Source: Prevotella brunnea (lineage in GTDB: Bacteria > Bacteroidota > Bacteroidia > Bacteroidales > Bacteroidaceae). Taken from it: 62,378 nucleotides of DNA. This document shows, in pieces, positions 18,684 to 28,276 of this stretch. Numbering within the stretch: the first letter of the stretch is position 1; each line of letters begins with the position of its first letter. The stretch covers positions 1 through 62,378 of the forward strand of contig NZ_SDIK01000035.1 in NCBI RefSeq assembly GCF_008016795.1, in the 5' to 3' direction. Below the pieces are notes generated by a model, which was not told the origin of the DNA, ran no database searches, and saw only the letters and a program-made list of their open reading frames with translations. Made by a program: the position numbers and the translations under genes.

Positions 18684-18883
18684 AACGTTTTGCAGCACAT
18701 AGAGTTGTTTATGCCGGTACAGTTCACAAGCCGGGGGTTGTTGAAATTAACAATGGTAGAGTTACAGCTCATTATAAGCTAACTGAAGAAATTGCTATGA
18801 CGATGTGGTTGAGAGGAACCATTGAGATTTTAGAAGACGACAATACCCTTAAGGCGTATTACGATAATGCCCTTTTGGGTTAA
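18680..18883 (+). CDS. Small conserved-looking protein of unknown function
   Basis: A 67-residue soluble protein (MKRFAAHRVVYAGTVHKPGV ... LKAYYDNALLG) overlapping the DUF4296 gene by 4 bp. It looks like a small beta-rich fold with no signal peptide or membrane segment. I recognise no named domain. The ATGA overlap and good coding character support a real gene; its place between a lipoprotein and a cell-wall peptidase hints at an envelope role but proves nothing. Confidence 0.7.
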   Translation: MKRFAAHRVVYAGTVHKPGVVEINNGRVTAHYKLTEEIAMTMWLRGTIEILEDDNTLKAYYDNALLG

Positions 18884-18912
18884 TCAGAAATGAATAGTAA
18901 ACAATCATACAC

Positions 18913-20553
18913 ATGAAATATATATTGGGCTTTCTGTTGGCAGCATTATCTTTCAGCTCTCCGGTTCACATTCCCGTTCAACTTGCGGGAAATTTTGGAG
19001 AACCGCGCCCCAATCATTTTCATGGGGGAATTGATATAAAAACTGACAGAGGTGTTAATTTTGGTGTTTATTCCGTTGCAGATGGATATGTAGCAAGAGT
19101 AATCGTGGAGAAATACGGCTTTGGCTATGCATTAGTTATTGCACATCCCAATGGACATTCCAGCATTTACGTTCACTTAAATCGTTTTGCCCCTCAGATA
19201 GAGGCAGCCGTAAAACAATGGCAATATAAGAATCATCAATTTTCCGGCGACATCTCTTTTACTCCGGGACAGATCGCAGTTCACAAAGGGCAATTTATTG
19301 GTTTAAGTGGTTCCACCGGTGCGTCCCAAGCGCCACATCTTCATTTGGAATATCATGAAACCAAGACCGGGGTAATGCTTGATCCGCTCATTCCATTAAG
19401 TCATATATTAACGGATAACACTCCCCCGACAGCTTATTCTTTCAAGAGTTTTCCTTTACCCGGCGAAGGCGTATTTCAACATACACAAGAATCTCGCGTC
19501 TTTGGATTTTCCAAACAAAAATTTGAAGCTTGGGGTAAAGTCGGATTTGCTATTTTTGCTCACGATAACATGGACTCAGTCTATAACAATCTTGGTGTAC
19601 GCTATATCCAGTTGTATTGTGACGGAAAATTGGTTTTCTCCAGCAATGTGAACGAAATTCCGGCGAATAACAATCCGATGATAAATGTATGGGGTGATTT
19701 TGAGCATTATCAGCGCAGCCACATCTGGTTCTTAAAGTCATTTATAGAACCTTCAAATCGTTTGCCAATATTGTGGGCTGATAAGGATAAAGGAATCATC
19801 AATTTTAATCAATCGCGCGATTATCACTTAAAATATGTTCTGAAGGATTATTATGGTAATAAGAGTGAAAAGGAGTTTATAGTGCGTGGAAGACCGGAAA
19901 AAATTGTCCAGATGGTGAAAAACAATTCTCCTTATTTAATACAGCCAACACGCCATAACATTTTACGATTTGAGAGTGTAAAATTAGAAGTGGGTAAATA
20001 CTTACTTTCAAAGAATTATCTGCTACATCCTCAAATTTTGCCTATTTCAGATGCAGTATCTTTCGGTTATCGCTTCCAACCTAATTCAACATTCCTGTTA
20101 GGAGAAGGGACGATTCACATAAAGATAAATAAAAATATACCAGACCCCTCAAAATTATTTATCGCTTCCTGTGGGTCCATGAATGAAATCTCTGCCAATC
20201 TTCGCTTTCTCTCTTCTACGTATAAAAACGGCTGGGTAAGTGGGAAAATACGAGATTTAGGCAAAATATATTATGCTGCGTATGACGATATTCCCCCTAC
20301 CATCCAACTCAAGAATACCAATCCGAGAGATATAATTATAAAACTTGCAGATAATGCCAGTGGAATTAGAAGCTATGAATGTTATATCGACAATCAATTC
20401 GCTCTTTTTACATTCGGCAAAGACAGCAGAGTTATTCGATGTAATTTGTTCGATACTCCGATACTACCAGCTAAGAAAGAAAGAGAATTAAAAGTGATAG
20501 CCAAGGATAATGTGGGAAACACAAAGCAATTCAAGGCAATAATCAAATATTAG
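18913..20553 (+). CDS. M23 family metallopeptidase (exported)
   Basis: A 546-residue exported peptidase with signal peptide (MKYILGFLLAALSFSSP). The LytM/M23 domain occupies about 20-165: zinc ligands are in NHFHGGIDIK (His37 and Asp41) and PHLHLEYH (HLH at 142-144). M23 enzymes cleave peptidoglycan cross-links or act as LytM scaffolds; keeping all ligands suggests activity. The rest (about 170-546) is beta-rich and resembles tandem Ig-like or carbohydrate-binding modules, without confident assignment. Last envelope gene of the lspA group before the C69 peptidase, 27 bp upstream of it. Confidence 0.92.
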   Translation: MKYILGFLLAALSFSSPVHIPVQLAGNFGEPRPNHFHGGIDIKTDRGVNFGVYSVADGYVARVIVEKYGFGYALVIAHPNGHSSIYVHLNRFAPQIEAAVKQWQYKNHQFSGDISFTPGQIAVHKGQFIGLSGSTGASQAPHLHLEYHETKTGVMLDPLIPLSHILTDNTPPTAYSFKSFPLPGEGVFQHTQESRVFGFSKQKFEAWGKVGFAIFAHDNMDSVYNNLGVRYIQLYCDGKLVFSSNVNEIPANNNPMINVWGDFEHYQRSHIWFLKSFIEPSNRLPILWADKDKGIINFNQSRDYHLKYVLKDYYGNKSEKEFIVRGRPEKIVQMVKNNSPYLIQPTRHNILRFESVKLEVGKYLLSKNYLLHPQILPISDAVSFGYRFQPNSTFLLGEGTIHIKINKNIPDPSKLFIASCGSMNEISANLRFLSSTYKNGWVSGKIRDLGKIYYAAYDDIPPTIQLKNTNPRDIIIKLADNASGIRSYECYIDNQFALFTFGKDSRVIRCNLFDTPILPAKKERELKVIAKDNVGNTKQFKAIIKY

Positions 20554-20580
20554 AGAATTATTAATTTTAAACTATAGATT

Positions 20581-22221
20581 ATGAAGAAACTATTATTGAC
20601 AGTACTTCTCGCAACATCCTTTATGGTGGCAGAAGCGTGTACAAACTTTATTGCGACCAAAGGCGCGACAAAAGATGGTTCTGTATTTGTTACTTACAGT
20701 GCCGATGATTATGGCTCGTTTATGAAACTGTGCCATTATCCGGCAGGAATACACGCGAAAGGAACAAAAAGAGAAATTATTGATTATGATTCCGGAGTGA
20801 GTCATGGATTTATTGATGAAGCCCCAGAGACTTATAATGTTATCGGAAATATTAATGAATACGCAGTAAGCATAGGTGAAACAACTTATGGTGGACGCGA
20901 GGAGATGATAGACAAGAGCGGTATCATTGACTATGGCTCATTGATGTATCTCGGGCTGCAAAGAAGCAAGACAGCTCGCGAAGCCATTAAGATAATGACG
21001 GATTTAGCCAACAAGTATGGCTATAATTCAAGTGGAGAAAGTTTTACCATCGCCGACCCTAATGAAGCATGGATTCTTGAGATGATGGGATGTGGAGGAG
21101 ACCCAAAACAAAAGATCGTTTGGGTCGCAGTTCGCATTCCTGATGGAACTATTTCCGGACATGCAAATCAAGCACGTATCGGACAATTCTCAACTTATAA
21201 TACTGAAGTAATGAGCTCTAAGAACTGCATAAAATTTGCACGTTCTAAAGGATGGTTTACAGGCAAAGACAAGGATTTTAACTGGAAAATGACTTATGCG
21301 GCTCCTGATTTTGGTGGAAGACGTTTTTGTGAAGCACGTGTATGGAGTTATTTCAATCATTTTAAAGATATGTCTCGTTGGTTGCCGTGGGCGCTTGGGA
21401 AAGATCCCAATGCCGAAGATATGCCATTATGGATAGTCCCGAATAAAAAGATTGAACTTAGCGATATGGAAAATTGCATGCGCGATCATTATGAGGGCAC
21501 TCCATTAAGTTTGAATAATGACCTCGGACAAGGAAATTGGGATATGCCGTATCGTCCTACACCCTTAAATTACGAATATAACGGCAAGAAATATTTCACG
21601 GAGCGTCCTACTTCCACACAACAAAGCGCATTCTCGTATGTAGCCCAATTACGTTCATGGTTGCCTCGTGAAATAGGTGGTATTATCTGGTTTGCTAACG
21701 ACGATGGCAACATGGCAGCTTATGTCCCCATTTATTGTTGCTCAACAGAACGCTCAGAATGTTTTAATACTCCCGGAGCAGATGCTGTACATTTCTCTGA
21801 TAAGAATGCATATTGGGTCTGCAACTGGGTAAGCAATATGGTCTATCCGCGTTATTCCCAAATGTTCCCATCCTTGAAAGAGGTGCGCGACTCATTGGAC
21901 AACTCTTATTTTGCAAATCAACAAAAGATAGAGGCTAAAGCACAAGAGCTGTACAGTAATGACAAGGCTGCTGCCATAAAATATCTTAACGACTATTCCG
22001 TAGAGAAAGGCAATGAAATGATTAGCAGATGGCGTCAGTTAGCTTATTACCTCATTGTTAAATACAACGACATGATTATTAAACCCGAAAAAGATGGTAA
22101 GTTTGAAATTACTTCTACAGGTTGGGGCGCAAAGCCTGAACGACCGGGAATGAGTCAAAATGCCAGAAAAGCTCTCATAGAACAAACCGGAGATAAGTTC
22201 TTGATGCCGGAGAACAAATAA
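20581..22221 (+). CDS. C69 family dipeptidase (exported Ntn hydrolase)
   Basis: A 546-residue exported dipeptidase of the PepD/C69 family. The signal peptide (MKKLLLTVLLATSFMVAEA) ends immediately before Cys20, which would be exposed as the N-terminal nucleophile: CTNFIATKGATKDGSVFVTY. The family regions NEYAVSIGETTYGGRE, FTIADPNEAWILEMMG and VAVRIPDGTISGHANQARI are present. It should release amino acids from dipeptides in the periplasm or outside, fitting the amino-acid-fermenting theme. A strong terminator follows. Confidence 0.92.
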   Translation: MKKLLLTVLLATSFMVAEACTNFIATKGATKDGSVFVTYSADDYGSFMKLCHYPAGIHAKGTKREIIDYDSGVSHGFIDEAPETYNVIGNINEYAVSIGETTYGGREEMIDKSGIIDYGSLMYLGLQRSKTAREAIKIMTDLANKYGYNSSGESFTIADPNEAWILEMMGCGGDPKQKIVWVAVRIPDGTISGHANQARIGQFSTYNTEVMSSKNCIKFARSKGWFTGKDKDFNWKMTYAAPDFGGRRFCEARVWSYFNHFKDMSRWLPWALGKDPNAEDMPLWIVPNKKIELSDMENCMRDHYEGTPLSLNNDLGQGNWDMPYRPTPLNYEYNGKKYFTERPTSTQQSAFSYVAQLRSWLPREIGGIIWFANDDGNMAAYVPIYCCSTERSECFNTPGADAVHFSDKNAYWVCNWVSNMVYPRYSQMFPSLKEVRDSLDNSYFANQQKIEAKAQELYSNDKAAAIKYLNDYSVEKGNEMISRWRQLAYYLIVKYNDMIIKPEKDGKFEITSTGWGAKPERPGMSQNARKALIEQTGDKFLMPENK

Positions 22222-22249
22222 ACTCAAAGTTTGTTTCATCACTCTTTCT

Positions 22250-22279
22250 CCCTCAGAACATGGTTCTGAGGGATTTTTA
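22250..22279 (+). terminator. Rho-independent terminator after the C69 dipeptidase gene
   Basis: Perfect 10-bp stem CCCTCAGAAC (22250-22259) and GTTCTGAGGG (22263-22272) with a 3-nt loop, followed by ATTTTTATT. Confidence 0.88.
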
Positions 22280-22421
22280 TTAATCACGCATTCTTAGCGT
22301 TCGTTATCGTATTCCGAATTGAGACTTAGTTTTTGGAAGAATCCAAAAAACTTTGAATCTACAAGAGCAAATCTCAATAAAAACCGCTATCTTTGCAATT
22401 TAAACGATAAAAAATCATGGT

Positions 22422-22934
22422 ATGCTTGAAATAAAGGTAAAAGAATCGCTGCTCCGTAATGCCGCGGAAGAAGGCATGGATGCATTTGTGGGAGTTTTTA
22501 TCGATTCTATTAATTCAGCAGTGAACGGTGTTTTAACACCTGAAAACATGGAGAAGCTATCTTCTGATCAGATTACATTGCTGGGATGGAGTTATCTTCA
22601 CGACGAAGTAATGGAAGGAGGATATATACAACTTATTTATAACGGCTATGGTGCTTTCATCTTTGAGAATCCATTTGCAAGAGTCCTTCGAGAATGGGGG
22701 TTGAAGAAGTTGTATTCTCACATTCAACATGCTCGAAAAGCATACGAAAAGTATCACGAGAGAATCGAGGTGGAAATGACTGACGATGAGTTTATGGCTC
22801 TTTATGAGCAAATGCCGCAGTTCGATGAATCTGATGATGAATTTGTCTTAAATGAAGAAGAATGGACGCAAATGATAGCGGAATATATCGATGAGCATAT
22901 CAGCAATTTTGTAATAGTTGAGAAGAATGAATAA
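22422..22934 (+). CDS. DMP19 (DUF4375) family protein
   Basis: A 170-residue soluble acidic protein. The core [20 protein letters not shown] followed by [14 protein letters not shown] matches the DMP19/DUF4375 family, whose eukaryotic-named founder is linked to protein phosphatase binding; no bacterial function is established. The C-terminal 45 residues are rich in Asp/Glu ([20 protein letters not shown]). The stop overlaps the smpB start by 8 bp, so the genes are coupled. A -7-like TATCTTTG lies at 22388-22395. Confidence 0.8.
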   Translation: MLEIKVKESLLRNAAEEGMDAFVGVFIDSINSAVNGVLTPENMEKLSSDQITLLGWSYLHDEVMEGGYIQLIYNGYGAFIFENPFARVLREWGLKKLYSHIQHARKAYEKYHERIEVEMTDDEFMALYEQMPQFDESDDEFVLNEEEWTQMIAEYIDEHISNFVIVEKNE

Positions 22935-23406
22935 GGACGAATTGGCATTGAGAAAAAAGTCGCCTATACAAATACGCAACAAGAAAGCTTCTTTTGAATA
23001 TCATTTCATCGATACACTCACTGCGGGCATTGTGCTTACCGGAACGGAAATAAAATCCGTTCGGGCGGGGAAAGCCTCCTTGGTAGATTCTTATTGCTTA
23101 ATTAATAAAGGTGAGATGTGGCTGTCAGGAATGAATATATCCCCCTATTTTTATGGTTCGTATTCCAACCACGAAGCAAAACGCACACGAAAACTCTTGT
23201 TGAGGAAGAGGGAGATAAAACGATTAGAAACCGAGATTAAGAATCCTGGTTATACGATTGTCCCAATCTTGGTCTTCATCGATGATCATGGAAGAGCAAA
23301 AGTGGATATAGCTCTTTGCCGAGGTAAAAAGGAATACGACAAGCGACAAACTCTTAAAGAGAAAGAAGATAGACGAGAAATGGAGCGAGCAATGAAGCAC
23401 TATTAG
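22927..23406 (+). CDS. smpB: SsrA-binding protein
   Basis: A 159-residue SmpB, the tmRNA partner in trans-translation. The ATG at 22927 is preferred over the in-frame TTG at 22918. Signature regions are [60 protein letters not shown] and the basic tail [20 protein letters not shown]. No tmRNA gene is visible nearby. Followed 18 bp later by a 22-bp repeat array. Confidence 0.96.
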   Translation: MNKDELALRKKSPIQIRNKKASFEYHFIDTLTAGIVLTGTEIKSVRAGKASLVDSYCLINKGEMWLSGMNISPYFYGSYSNHEAKRTRKLLLRKREIKRLETEIKNPGYTIVPILVFIDDHGRAKVDIALCRGKKEYDKRQTLKEKEDRREMERAMKHY

Positions 23407-23765
23407 AGGGGGCAGATTCAAAAACTAAGCTTTTACATGCCATTTGCTAAGCTTTTGCAATGCAATAGCTTAGCTTTTAAATTGTAAACGCTTAGCGATT
23501 GTGAAGTAAACATTTTCAACTATTATGAAGTGTCTAAAAATCAATTATTTACATGACACTTACATTCGTTTTTGGTTAATGATTTGAAATACCTAAACAA
23601 TAGTGAACAAACGCAATAGTTAGTGTCGTATCTTGCTTTTTTCAATCTTTTCTCATCGAACTACCAGTACCCTTCCCCCGGAAATTGAATAGTTCTTGAT
23701 GGCAATAAAAGCCGGAAAAGAGCGATTGGAAGTCTGTAACACTTCAATTAATTAGGGTTAATTCT
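23407..23765. other. Gene-free intergenic region between smpB and map
   Basis: About 360 bp. It contains 22-bp array C (23425-23512). The remainder (23513-23765) is AT-rich, without an open frame of coding character or any recognisable RNA fold; the map promoter begins at 23766. Confidence 0.6.
23425..23512. repeat. 22-bp tandem repeat array C (4 units)
   Basis: Units begin at 23425, 23447, 23469 and 23491. The first three share CTAAGCTTTT or CTTAGCTTTT in the first half and differ in the second half; the fourth retains only CTTAGC. The stretch 23458-23484 matches 56511-56537 in array D at 24 of 27 positions. There are no spacers. Confidence 0.9.
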
Positions 23766-23796
23766 TTTGCAAAGTTTGCAATTTATATTATTTTTG
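23766..23796 (+). promoter_or_regulatory. Promoter of map
   Basis: TTTG at 23766-23769, 19 bp, TATTTTTG at 23789-23796. It argues for translation starting at the ATG at 23818 rather than any upstream in-frame codon. Confidence 0.7.
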
Positions 23797-23817
23797 CAGA
23801 AAGTTTATACTAATCAG

Positions 23818-24678
23818 ATGATAATAAAGAAAAAAAGATGGCATTGTCTCAAGGGACAAGAACCTACCGAAATGGATTTACGAATCATGGCTTACGAAAA
23901 AAAAGGTAAGCTCGTTCCCACACGTGAGTTGATAAAATCACCGGAGCAGATTGAAGGTATCAAAAGAGCCGGAGAGGTAAACACAGGTTGTCTCGATGCT
24001 GTTGCCGATGCCATTCACATAGGTATGTCTACACAGGAAATAGATGATATCTGTATGCAATATTGCAAAGACCACAATGCAACCCCTGCCTGTTTGAATT
24101 ATGAAGGCTTTCCCAAAAGCGTATGTACAAGTATCAATGAAGTTGTATGTCATGGCATTCCAAAGGATGATGAGTTTTTACAAGAAGGTGATATCGTAAA
24201 CGTCGATATGACCTGTATCATGGATGGCTTTTATGCCGATGCAAGCCGTATGTTTATTATAGGTAAGACAACTCCGGAAAAAGAAAAATTAGTCCGTGTC
24301 GCTAAAGAATGTCTTGAGATTGGTGCAGAAGCAGCAAAGCCTTACTCCTTTGTTGGCGATATAGGTCATGCCATTCAAATGCATGCTGAGAAGAATGGCT
24401 ATGGGGTTGTTCGCGACCTGTGTGGACATGGTGTTGGTTTAGATTTTCACGAAGAACCCGAAGTACTTCATTTTGGACATGCCGGAACCGGAATGTTGCT
24501 TGTGCCCGGAATGGTCTTTACCATTGAGCCAATGATTAATATGGGAACATGGAAAGTCTTTCTCGACGCTGATGACCCTTATGGATGGGAAATAATAACA
24601 GGGGACGAACTTCCTTCCGCTCAGTGGGAACATACATTTGTAATGACAGAACATGGAGTCGAAATCTTGACACATTAA
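23818..24678 (+). CDS. map: Methionine aminopeptidase, type I
   Basis: A 286-residue MetAP removing N-terminal Met from nascent proteins. The promoter at 23766-23796 sets the start at 23818, discarding an in-frame extension to 23767. A short N-terminal extension (KKKRWHCLKGQEPTEMDLRI) precedes the pita-bread fold. The metal ligands are visible in order: VNVDMTCIMDGFYADASRMF (two Asp), LCGHGVGLDFHEEPEV (His), FTIEPM (Glu) and WEHTFVMTEHGVEILTH (Glu). Followed 9 bp later by tsaD. Confidence 0.96.
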   Translation: MIIKKKRWHCLKGQEPTEMDLRIMAYEKKGKLVPTRELIKSPEQIEGIKRAGEVNTGCLDAVADAIHIGMSTQEIDDICMQYCKDHNATPACLNYEGFPKSVCTSINEVVCHGIPKDDEFLQEGDIVNVDMTCIMDGFYADASRMFIIGKTTPEKEKLVRVAKECLEIGAEAAKPYSFVGDIGHAIQMHAEKNGYGVVRDLCGHGVGLDFHEEPEVLHFGHAGTGMLLVPGMVFTIEPMINMGTWKVFLDADDPYGWEIITGDELPSAQWEHTFVMTEHGVEILTH

Positions 24679-24687
24679 GTTGATGGG

Positions 24688-25719
24688 ATGATAAAACAAG
24701 ACATTTACATATTGGGTATTGAAAGTAGTTGCGACGATACGAGTGCAGCAGTTCTAAAAAATGGTATTATCCTTAGCAATGTAACTGCCTCTCAGGACGT
24801 TCATAAAGCATACGGAGGCGTAGTTCCGGAATTGGCATCACGTGCGCATCAGCAGAATGTGGTTCCTGTTGTTGACCAAGCCATCAAACGTGCCGGGATA
24901 ACCAAAGAACAGCTTTCGGCAATCGCTTTTACGCGTGGACCCGGGCTTATGGGTAGTTTGCTGGTAGGAGTAAGCTTTGCAAAAGGCTTTGCACGTTCAT
25001 TGGGCATCCCACTTATTGAGGTAAACCATTTGCAAGGACACGTTTTAGCACACTTCATCAAAGAGGATGAGGAAGACACGCATATGCCGCCATTCCCATT
25101 TATTTGTTTATTAGTATCCGGTGGAAATTCACAAATTGTAAAAGTGAATGCCTATGATGACATGGAAGTGCTTGGACAAACCATAGATGACGCAGCGGGC
25201 GAAGCCATTGATAAATGTTCTAAAGTGATGGGACTCGGCTATCCCGGGGGACCAATCATTGATAAACTTGCACGACAGGGCAATCCGAAAACTTTCAAGT
25301 TTTCAGAACCAAATGTTGGAGGTTATGATTATTCATTTTCCGGACTTAAAACCTCTTTTCTATATAATTTAAGAGAGTGGGTGAAGACCGATCCTGATTT
25401 TGTGGAGCATCATAAGAAAGATTTGTCCGCCAGTCTTGAATTTACGATAGTAGATATTTTAATGAAGAAACTTCGTAAAGCTGTCAAAGATACGGGTATA
25501 AAGCATGTCGCCGTAGCCGGTGGAGTTTCTGCCAACAACGGTCTAAGAAATTCGTTCTACGAACATGCAAAAAAATATGGGTGGACCATTTATATTCCTA
25601 AGTTCAGCTATACCACTGATAACGCAGCAATGATTGCATGTGTAGGCACATTTAAATATGGAGAAAAGAAGTTTACCACGATAAATGTACCCGCATTTAG
25701 CAAGGTGACATTTGAATAA
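24688..25719 (+). CDS. tsaD: tRNA N6-adenosine threonylcarbamoyltransferase TsaD
   Basis: A 343-residue TsaD (Kae1/Gcp), which transfers threonylcarbamoyl to A37 of ANN-decoding tRNAs. ASKHA fold motifs: LGIESSCDDTSAAVL at the N terminus; metal-binding histidines in EVNHLQGHVLAHF; LLVSGGNSQIVKV; DDAAGEAIDKCSKVMGLGYP; AVAGGVSANNGLR. Full length. Probably co-transcribed with map (9-bp gap) and followed 30 bp later by a CinA-like gene. Confidence 0.97.
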   Translation: MIKQDIYILGIESSCDDTSAAVLKNGIILSNVTASQDVHKAYGGVVPELASRAHQQNVVPVVDQAIKRAGITKEQLSAIAFTRGPGLMGSLLVGVSFAKGFARSLGIPLIEVNHLQGHVLAHFIKEDEEDTHMPPFPFICLLVSGGNSQIVKVNAYDDMEVLGQTIDDAAGEAIDKCSKVMGLGYPGGPIIDKLARQGNPKTFKFSEPNVGGYDYSFSGLKTSFLYNLREWVKTDPDFVEHHKKDLSASLEFTIVDILMKKLRKAVKDTGIKHVAVAGGVSANNGLRNSFYEHAKKYGWTIYIPKFSYTTDNAAMIACVGTFKYGEKKFTTINVPAFSKVTFE

Positions 25720-25749
25720 ATAAGCAAATTACAGCAAAATAAAACAATA

Positions 25750-26253
25750 ATGGAATTTGAAAGTAAGATTATCTCTCGCCAAATTGGCGATTTGTTATAC
25801 GACTCAGGTTTAACACTTGGAACAGCTGAGAGTTGTACGGGGGGAAGAATAAGCGAAGCCATCGTGTCAATTCCCGGTGCATCCAATTATTTCAAAGGTG
25901 GGATTATTTCATATTCAGATGAAATTAAAACCAATATTTTAGGCGTGTCGCCCAATACGCTACAAGCGAAGACTGCCGTTTGCGAAGAGGTAGCTCAAGA
26001 AATGGTCAAAGGGGCTATTAAATGCCTTGATGTCGATTTCGCTATTTCAGCAACGGGAATAGCCGGTCCCGGTGGAGGAACACAAGAAATACCCGTGGGT
26101 ACAATATGGCTGGGATATGGAAATGCTGAGGACGTCAGAACATTTCGACTAACCGAGAATTTCGGACGTGACATCAATTTGGCAATAGCAACGAATAAAG
26201 CGATGAGATTGATGCTTGACTTTCTGAATGAGAAACTTTCCAAAGAATTGTAA
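25750..26253 (+). CDS. CinA C-terminal domain protein (nicotinamide-nucleotide amidohydrolase)
   Basis: A 167-residue stand-alone CinA C-terminal domain, equivalent to PncC, which deamidates NMN to NaMN. Diagnostic motifs: GTAESCTGGRISEAIVSIPG, ASNYFKGGIISYSDEIKTN and SATGIAGPGGGTQEIPVGTI. It lacks the N-terminal molybdopterin-like CinA domain. The window also has nadE (42927), consistent with NAD metabolism, but not adjacent. Confidence 0.92.
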   Translation: MEFESKIISRQIGDLLYDSGLTLGTAESCTGGRISEAIVSIPGASNYFKGGIISYSDEIKTNILGVSPNTLQAKTAVCEEVAQEMVKGAIKCLDVDFAISATGIAGPGGGTQEIPVGTIWLGYGNAEDVRTFRLTENFGRDINLAIATNKAMRLMLDFLNEKLSKEL

Positions 26254-26295
26254 TCTTAAAAAAAGCTTAATTCTATAGATTATCTAAGACTTTCC

Positions 26296-26326
26296 TTTGC
26301 ATACTTGATTTTTTTTTGTAATTTTG
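26296..26326 (+). promoter_or_regulatory. Promoter of the rpmB-rpmG-DUF4295 operon
   Basis: TTTG at 26296-26299, 19 bp, TAATTTTG at 26319-26326, with about 52 bp to the rpmB ATG. Confidence 0.75.
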
Positions 26327-26378
26327 CAACCTGTTTGGAATAGGTATCAATTAACGAATCACAAAACCAAAGATAGAA

Positions 26379-26642
26379 ATGTCTAAGATTTGTCAAATCA
26401 CCGGTAAGAAGGCACAATTGGGCAATAATGTGTCTCACTCAAAGCATCGCACAAAGCGCAGCTTTGACGTAAACCTCTTCAGCAAGAAATTCTACTATGT
26501 AGAAGAAGGTTGCTGGATTTCATTGAAGATTAGTGCAGCTGGTCTTCGTTTAATCAATAAAGTCGGTTTGGATAAAGCATTGAAGCAAGCTGTATCCAAA
26601 GGTTATGTTGACTGGAAGGATATTAAAGTAATAGGAGACTAA
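26379..26642 (+). CDS. rpmB: 50S ribosomal protein L28
   Basis: An 87-residue L28 starting [20 protein letters not shown], with [15 protein letters not shown] and the C-terminal [20 protein letters not shown] typical of the family. First gene of a three-gene ribosomal operon with its own promoter and a terminator at 27056-27090. Confidence 0.97.
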   Translation: MSKICQITGKKAQLGNNVSHSKHRTKRSFDVNLFSKKFYYVEEGCWISLKISAAGLRLINKVGLDKALKQAVSKGYVDWKDIKVIGD

Positions 26643-26647
26643 GAATC

Positions 26648-26833
26648 ATGGCAAAAGCTAAAGGAAACAGAGTGCAAGTCATTCTTGAGTGCACGGAAAT
26701 GAAAAATAGCGGTCTTCCCGGTACAAGTCGTTATATCACTACAAAAAATCGCAAGAATACTGCAGAGCGTCTTGAGCTGATGAAGTATAATCCGATTTTG
26801 AGGAAAATGACTCTCCATAAGGAAATCAAGTAA
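26648..26833 (+). CDS. rpmG: 50S ribosomal protein L33
   Basis: A 61-residue L33 ([54 protein letters not shown]). It has a single Cys and so is the zinc-free type. Starts 5 bp after rpmB. Confidence 0.97.
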   Translation: MAKAKGNRVQVILECTEMKNSGLPGTSRYITTKNRKNTAERLELMKYNPILRKMTLHKEIK

Positions 26834-26871
26834 GATCGTATTGTTACGTTAATAGTCAAAACAAATAAACT

Positions 26872-27030
26872 ATGGCAAAGAAAGCGGTCGCTACCCTCCA
26901 CGAAGGCTCAACGGATGGTCGCGCATATACAAAAGTTATCAAAATGGTAAAAAGCCCAAAGACTGGTGCTTATATTTTTGACGAGCAAATGGTTCCTAAC
27001 GAACAAGTTAAAGATTTCTTTAAGAACTAA
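26872..27030 (+). CDS. DUF4295 family small protein
   Basis: A 52-residue basic protein read directly from the sequence (MAKKAVATLHEGSTDGRAYT, KVIKMVKSPKTGAYIFDEQM, VPNEQVKDFFKN, stop TAA 27028-27030). It matches DUF4295, a Bacteroidetes protein almost always found after rpmG. Its basic composition and operon suggest a ribosome-associated role (inference). Followed 25 bp later by a terminator. Confidence 0.9.
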   Translation: MAKKAVATLHEGSTDGRAYTKVIKMVKSPKTGAYIFDEQMVPNEQVKDFFKN

Positions 27031-27055
27031 TAACTGAGAAATTTTATAATAAACT

Positions 27056-27090
27056 ATAAGGATTGTAAACATTGCAATCCTTATTTTTTA
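27056..27090 (+). terminator. Terminator of the rpmB-rpmG-DUF4295 operon
   Basis: ATAAGGATTG (27056-27065) pairs perfectly with CAATCCTTAT (27075-27084), running into a T tract through 27089. Confidence 0.85.
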
Positions 27091-27280
27091 TTAAGGAAGC
27101 CCCCTTGAATTATAACTACAATATCTTTCTGCTCGACACCGGATGGTTGTTTCATTCTCAACAATTTATTTGTTTTTTTGACTCACTTGGAATTAAGTAA
27201 GTTTTCCATCGAATCAATACATACTCTTTTATTCGTTTTTTTGCGTGAATTGTGCTAACTTTGCATCAAATTAGCTAATT

Positions 27281-28237
27281 ATGGGATTTTTCGGACTGTT
27301 CAATAAGAAAAAAAAAGAAGTTTTAGATAAAGGACTTGAAACGACAAAACAAAGCGTGTTTTCAAAATTGACGCGCGCAGTTGCCGGTAAGTCAAAAGTT
27401 GATGATGAGGTTTTAGATAATCTGGAAGAGATACTTATTACTTCTGATGTAGGAGTTGATACGACCTTGAAGATCATTGAGCGCATTGAATCACGAATAG
27501 CTCGAGATAAATATGTTTCCACAACAGAACTCAATGGCGTTTTACGTGAAGAAATAGCTAAACTTCTTACTGAAAATAATACAGAGAATACCGAGGACTG
27601 GGATTTTCCATCTGACCATAAACCTTATGTTATCCTTGTGGTAGGGGTGAATGGCGTAGGTAAGACCACAACCATTGGAAAATTAGCGTACCAATTTAAG
27701 AATGCGGGTAAGAAGGTCTATTTAGGGGCTGCCGACACCTTTAGAGCGGCGGCTGTAGAGCAAATTTCCATTTGGGGAGAACGTGTTGGCGTTCCAGTGA
27801 TTAAACAGCAAATGGGATCCGATCCGGCAAGTGTTGCTTTTGATACGCTACAAAGCGCAAAAGCAAATAATGCAGATGTTGTGCTTATTGATACAGCAGG
27901 GCGATTGCATAACAAAGTTGGATTGATGAATGAGCTAAAGAAAATTAAGGATGTCATGAAAAAAGTTCTCCCATCAGCACCCGATGAAGTTATGTTGGTT
28001 TTGGATGGGAGTACGGGACAGAATGCTTTTGAACAAGCCAAACAATTTGCATCCGTAACCCAAATAACTTCTCTTGCCATCACAAAACTCGATGGAACGG
28101 CAAAGGGCGGTGTTGTTATCGGAATCAGCGATCAATTGAAAGTACCAGTTAAATATATCGGTCTTGGAGAAGGCATGGAAGACCTTCAACTCTTTAACAA
28201 AGAGCAGTTTGTGGATAGTCTGTTTAAACAAGATTAA
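27281..28237 (+). CDS. ftsY: Signal recognition particle receptor FtsY
   Basis: A 318-residue SRP receptor GTPase, short because it lacks the acidic A domain of E. coli FtsY. The N-domain starts KLTRAVAGKSKVDDEVLDNL. G motifs: VVGVNGVGKTTTIGKLA (P loop), AADTFRAAAVEQ, IDTAGRLHNK, and ITKLDGTAKGGVVIGI with TKLD. It targets ribosome-nascent chain complexes to the translocon. Probable -7 box TAACTTTG at 27256-27263. Followed 39 bp later by rimO. Confidence 0.97.
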   Translation: MGFFGLFNKKKKEVLDKGLETTKQSVFSKLTRAVAGKSKVDDEVLDNLEEILITSDVGVDTTLKIIERIESRIARDKYVSTTELNGVLREEIAKLLTENNTENTEDWDFPSDHKPYVILVVGVNGVGKTTTIGKLAYQFKNAGKKVYLGAADTFRAAAVEQISIWGERVGVPVIKQQMGSDPASVAFDTLQSAKANNADVVLIDTAGRLHNKVGLMNELKKIKDVMKKVLPSAPDEVMLVLDGSTGQNAFEQAKQFASVTQITSLAITKLDGTAKGGVVIGISDQLKVPVKYIGLGEGMEDLQLFNKEQFVDSLFKQD

Positions 28238-28276
28238 TACTACTAACTATTTTTCTCTCTTTGAATAAAATATCAC

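Noticed and set aside
23407..23765. tmRNA gene next to smpB
   Set aside because: No alanine-tRNA-like ends or tag frame can be found; only the 22-bp array is present.
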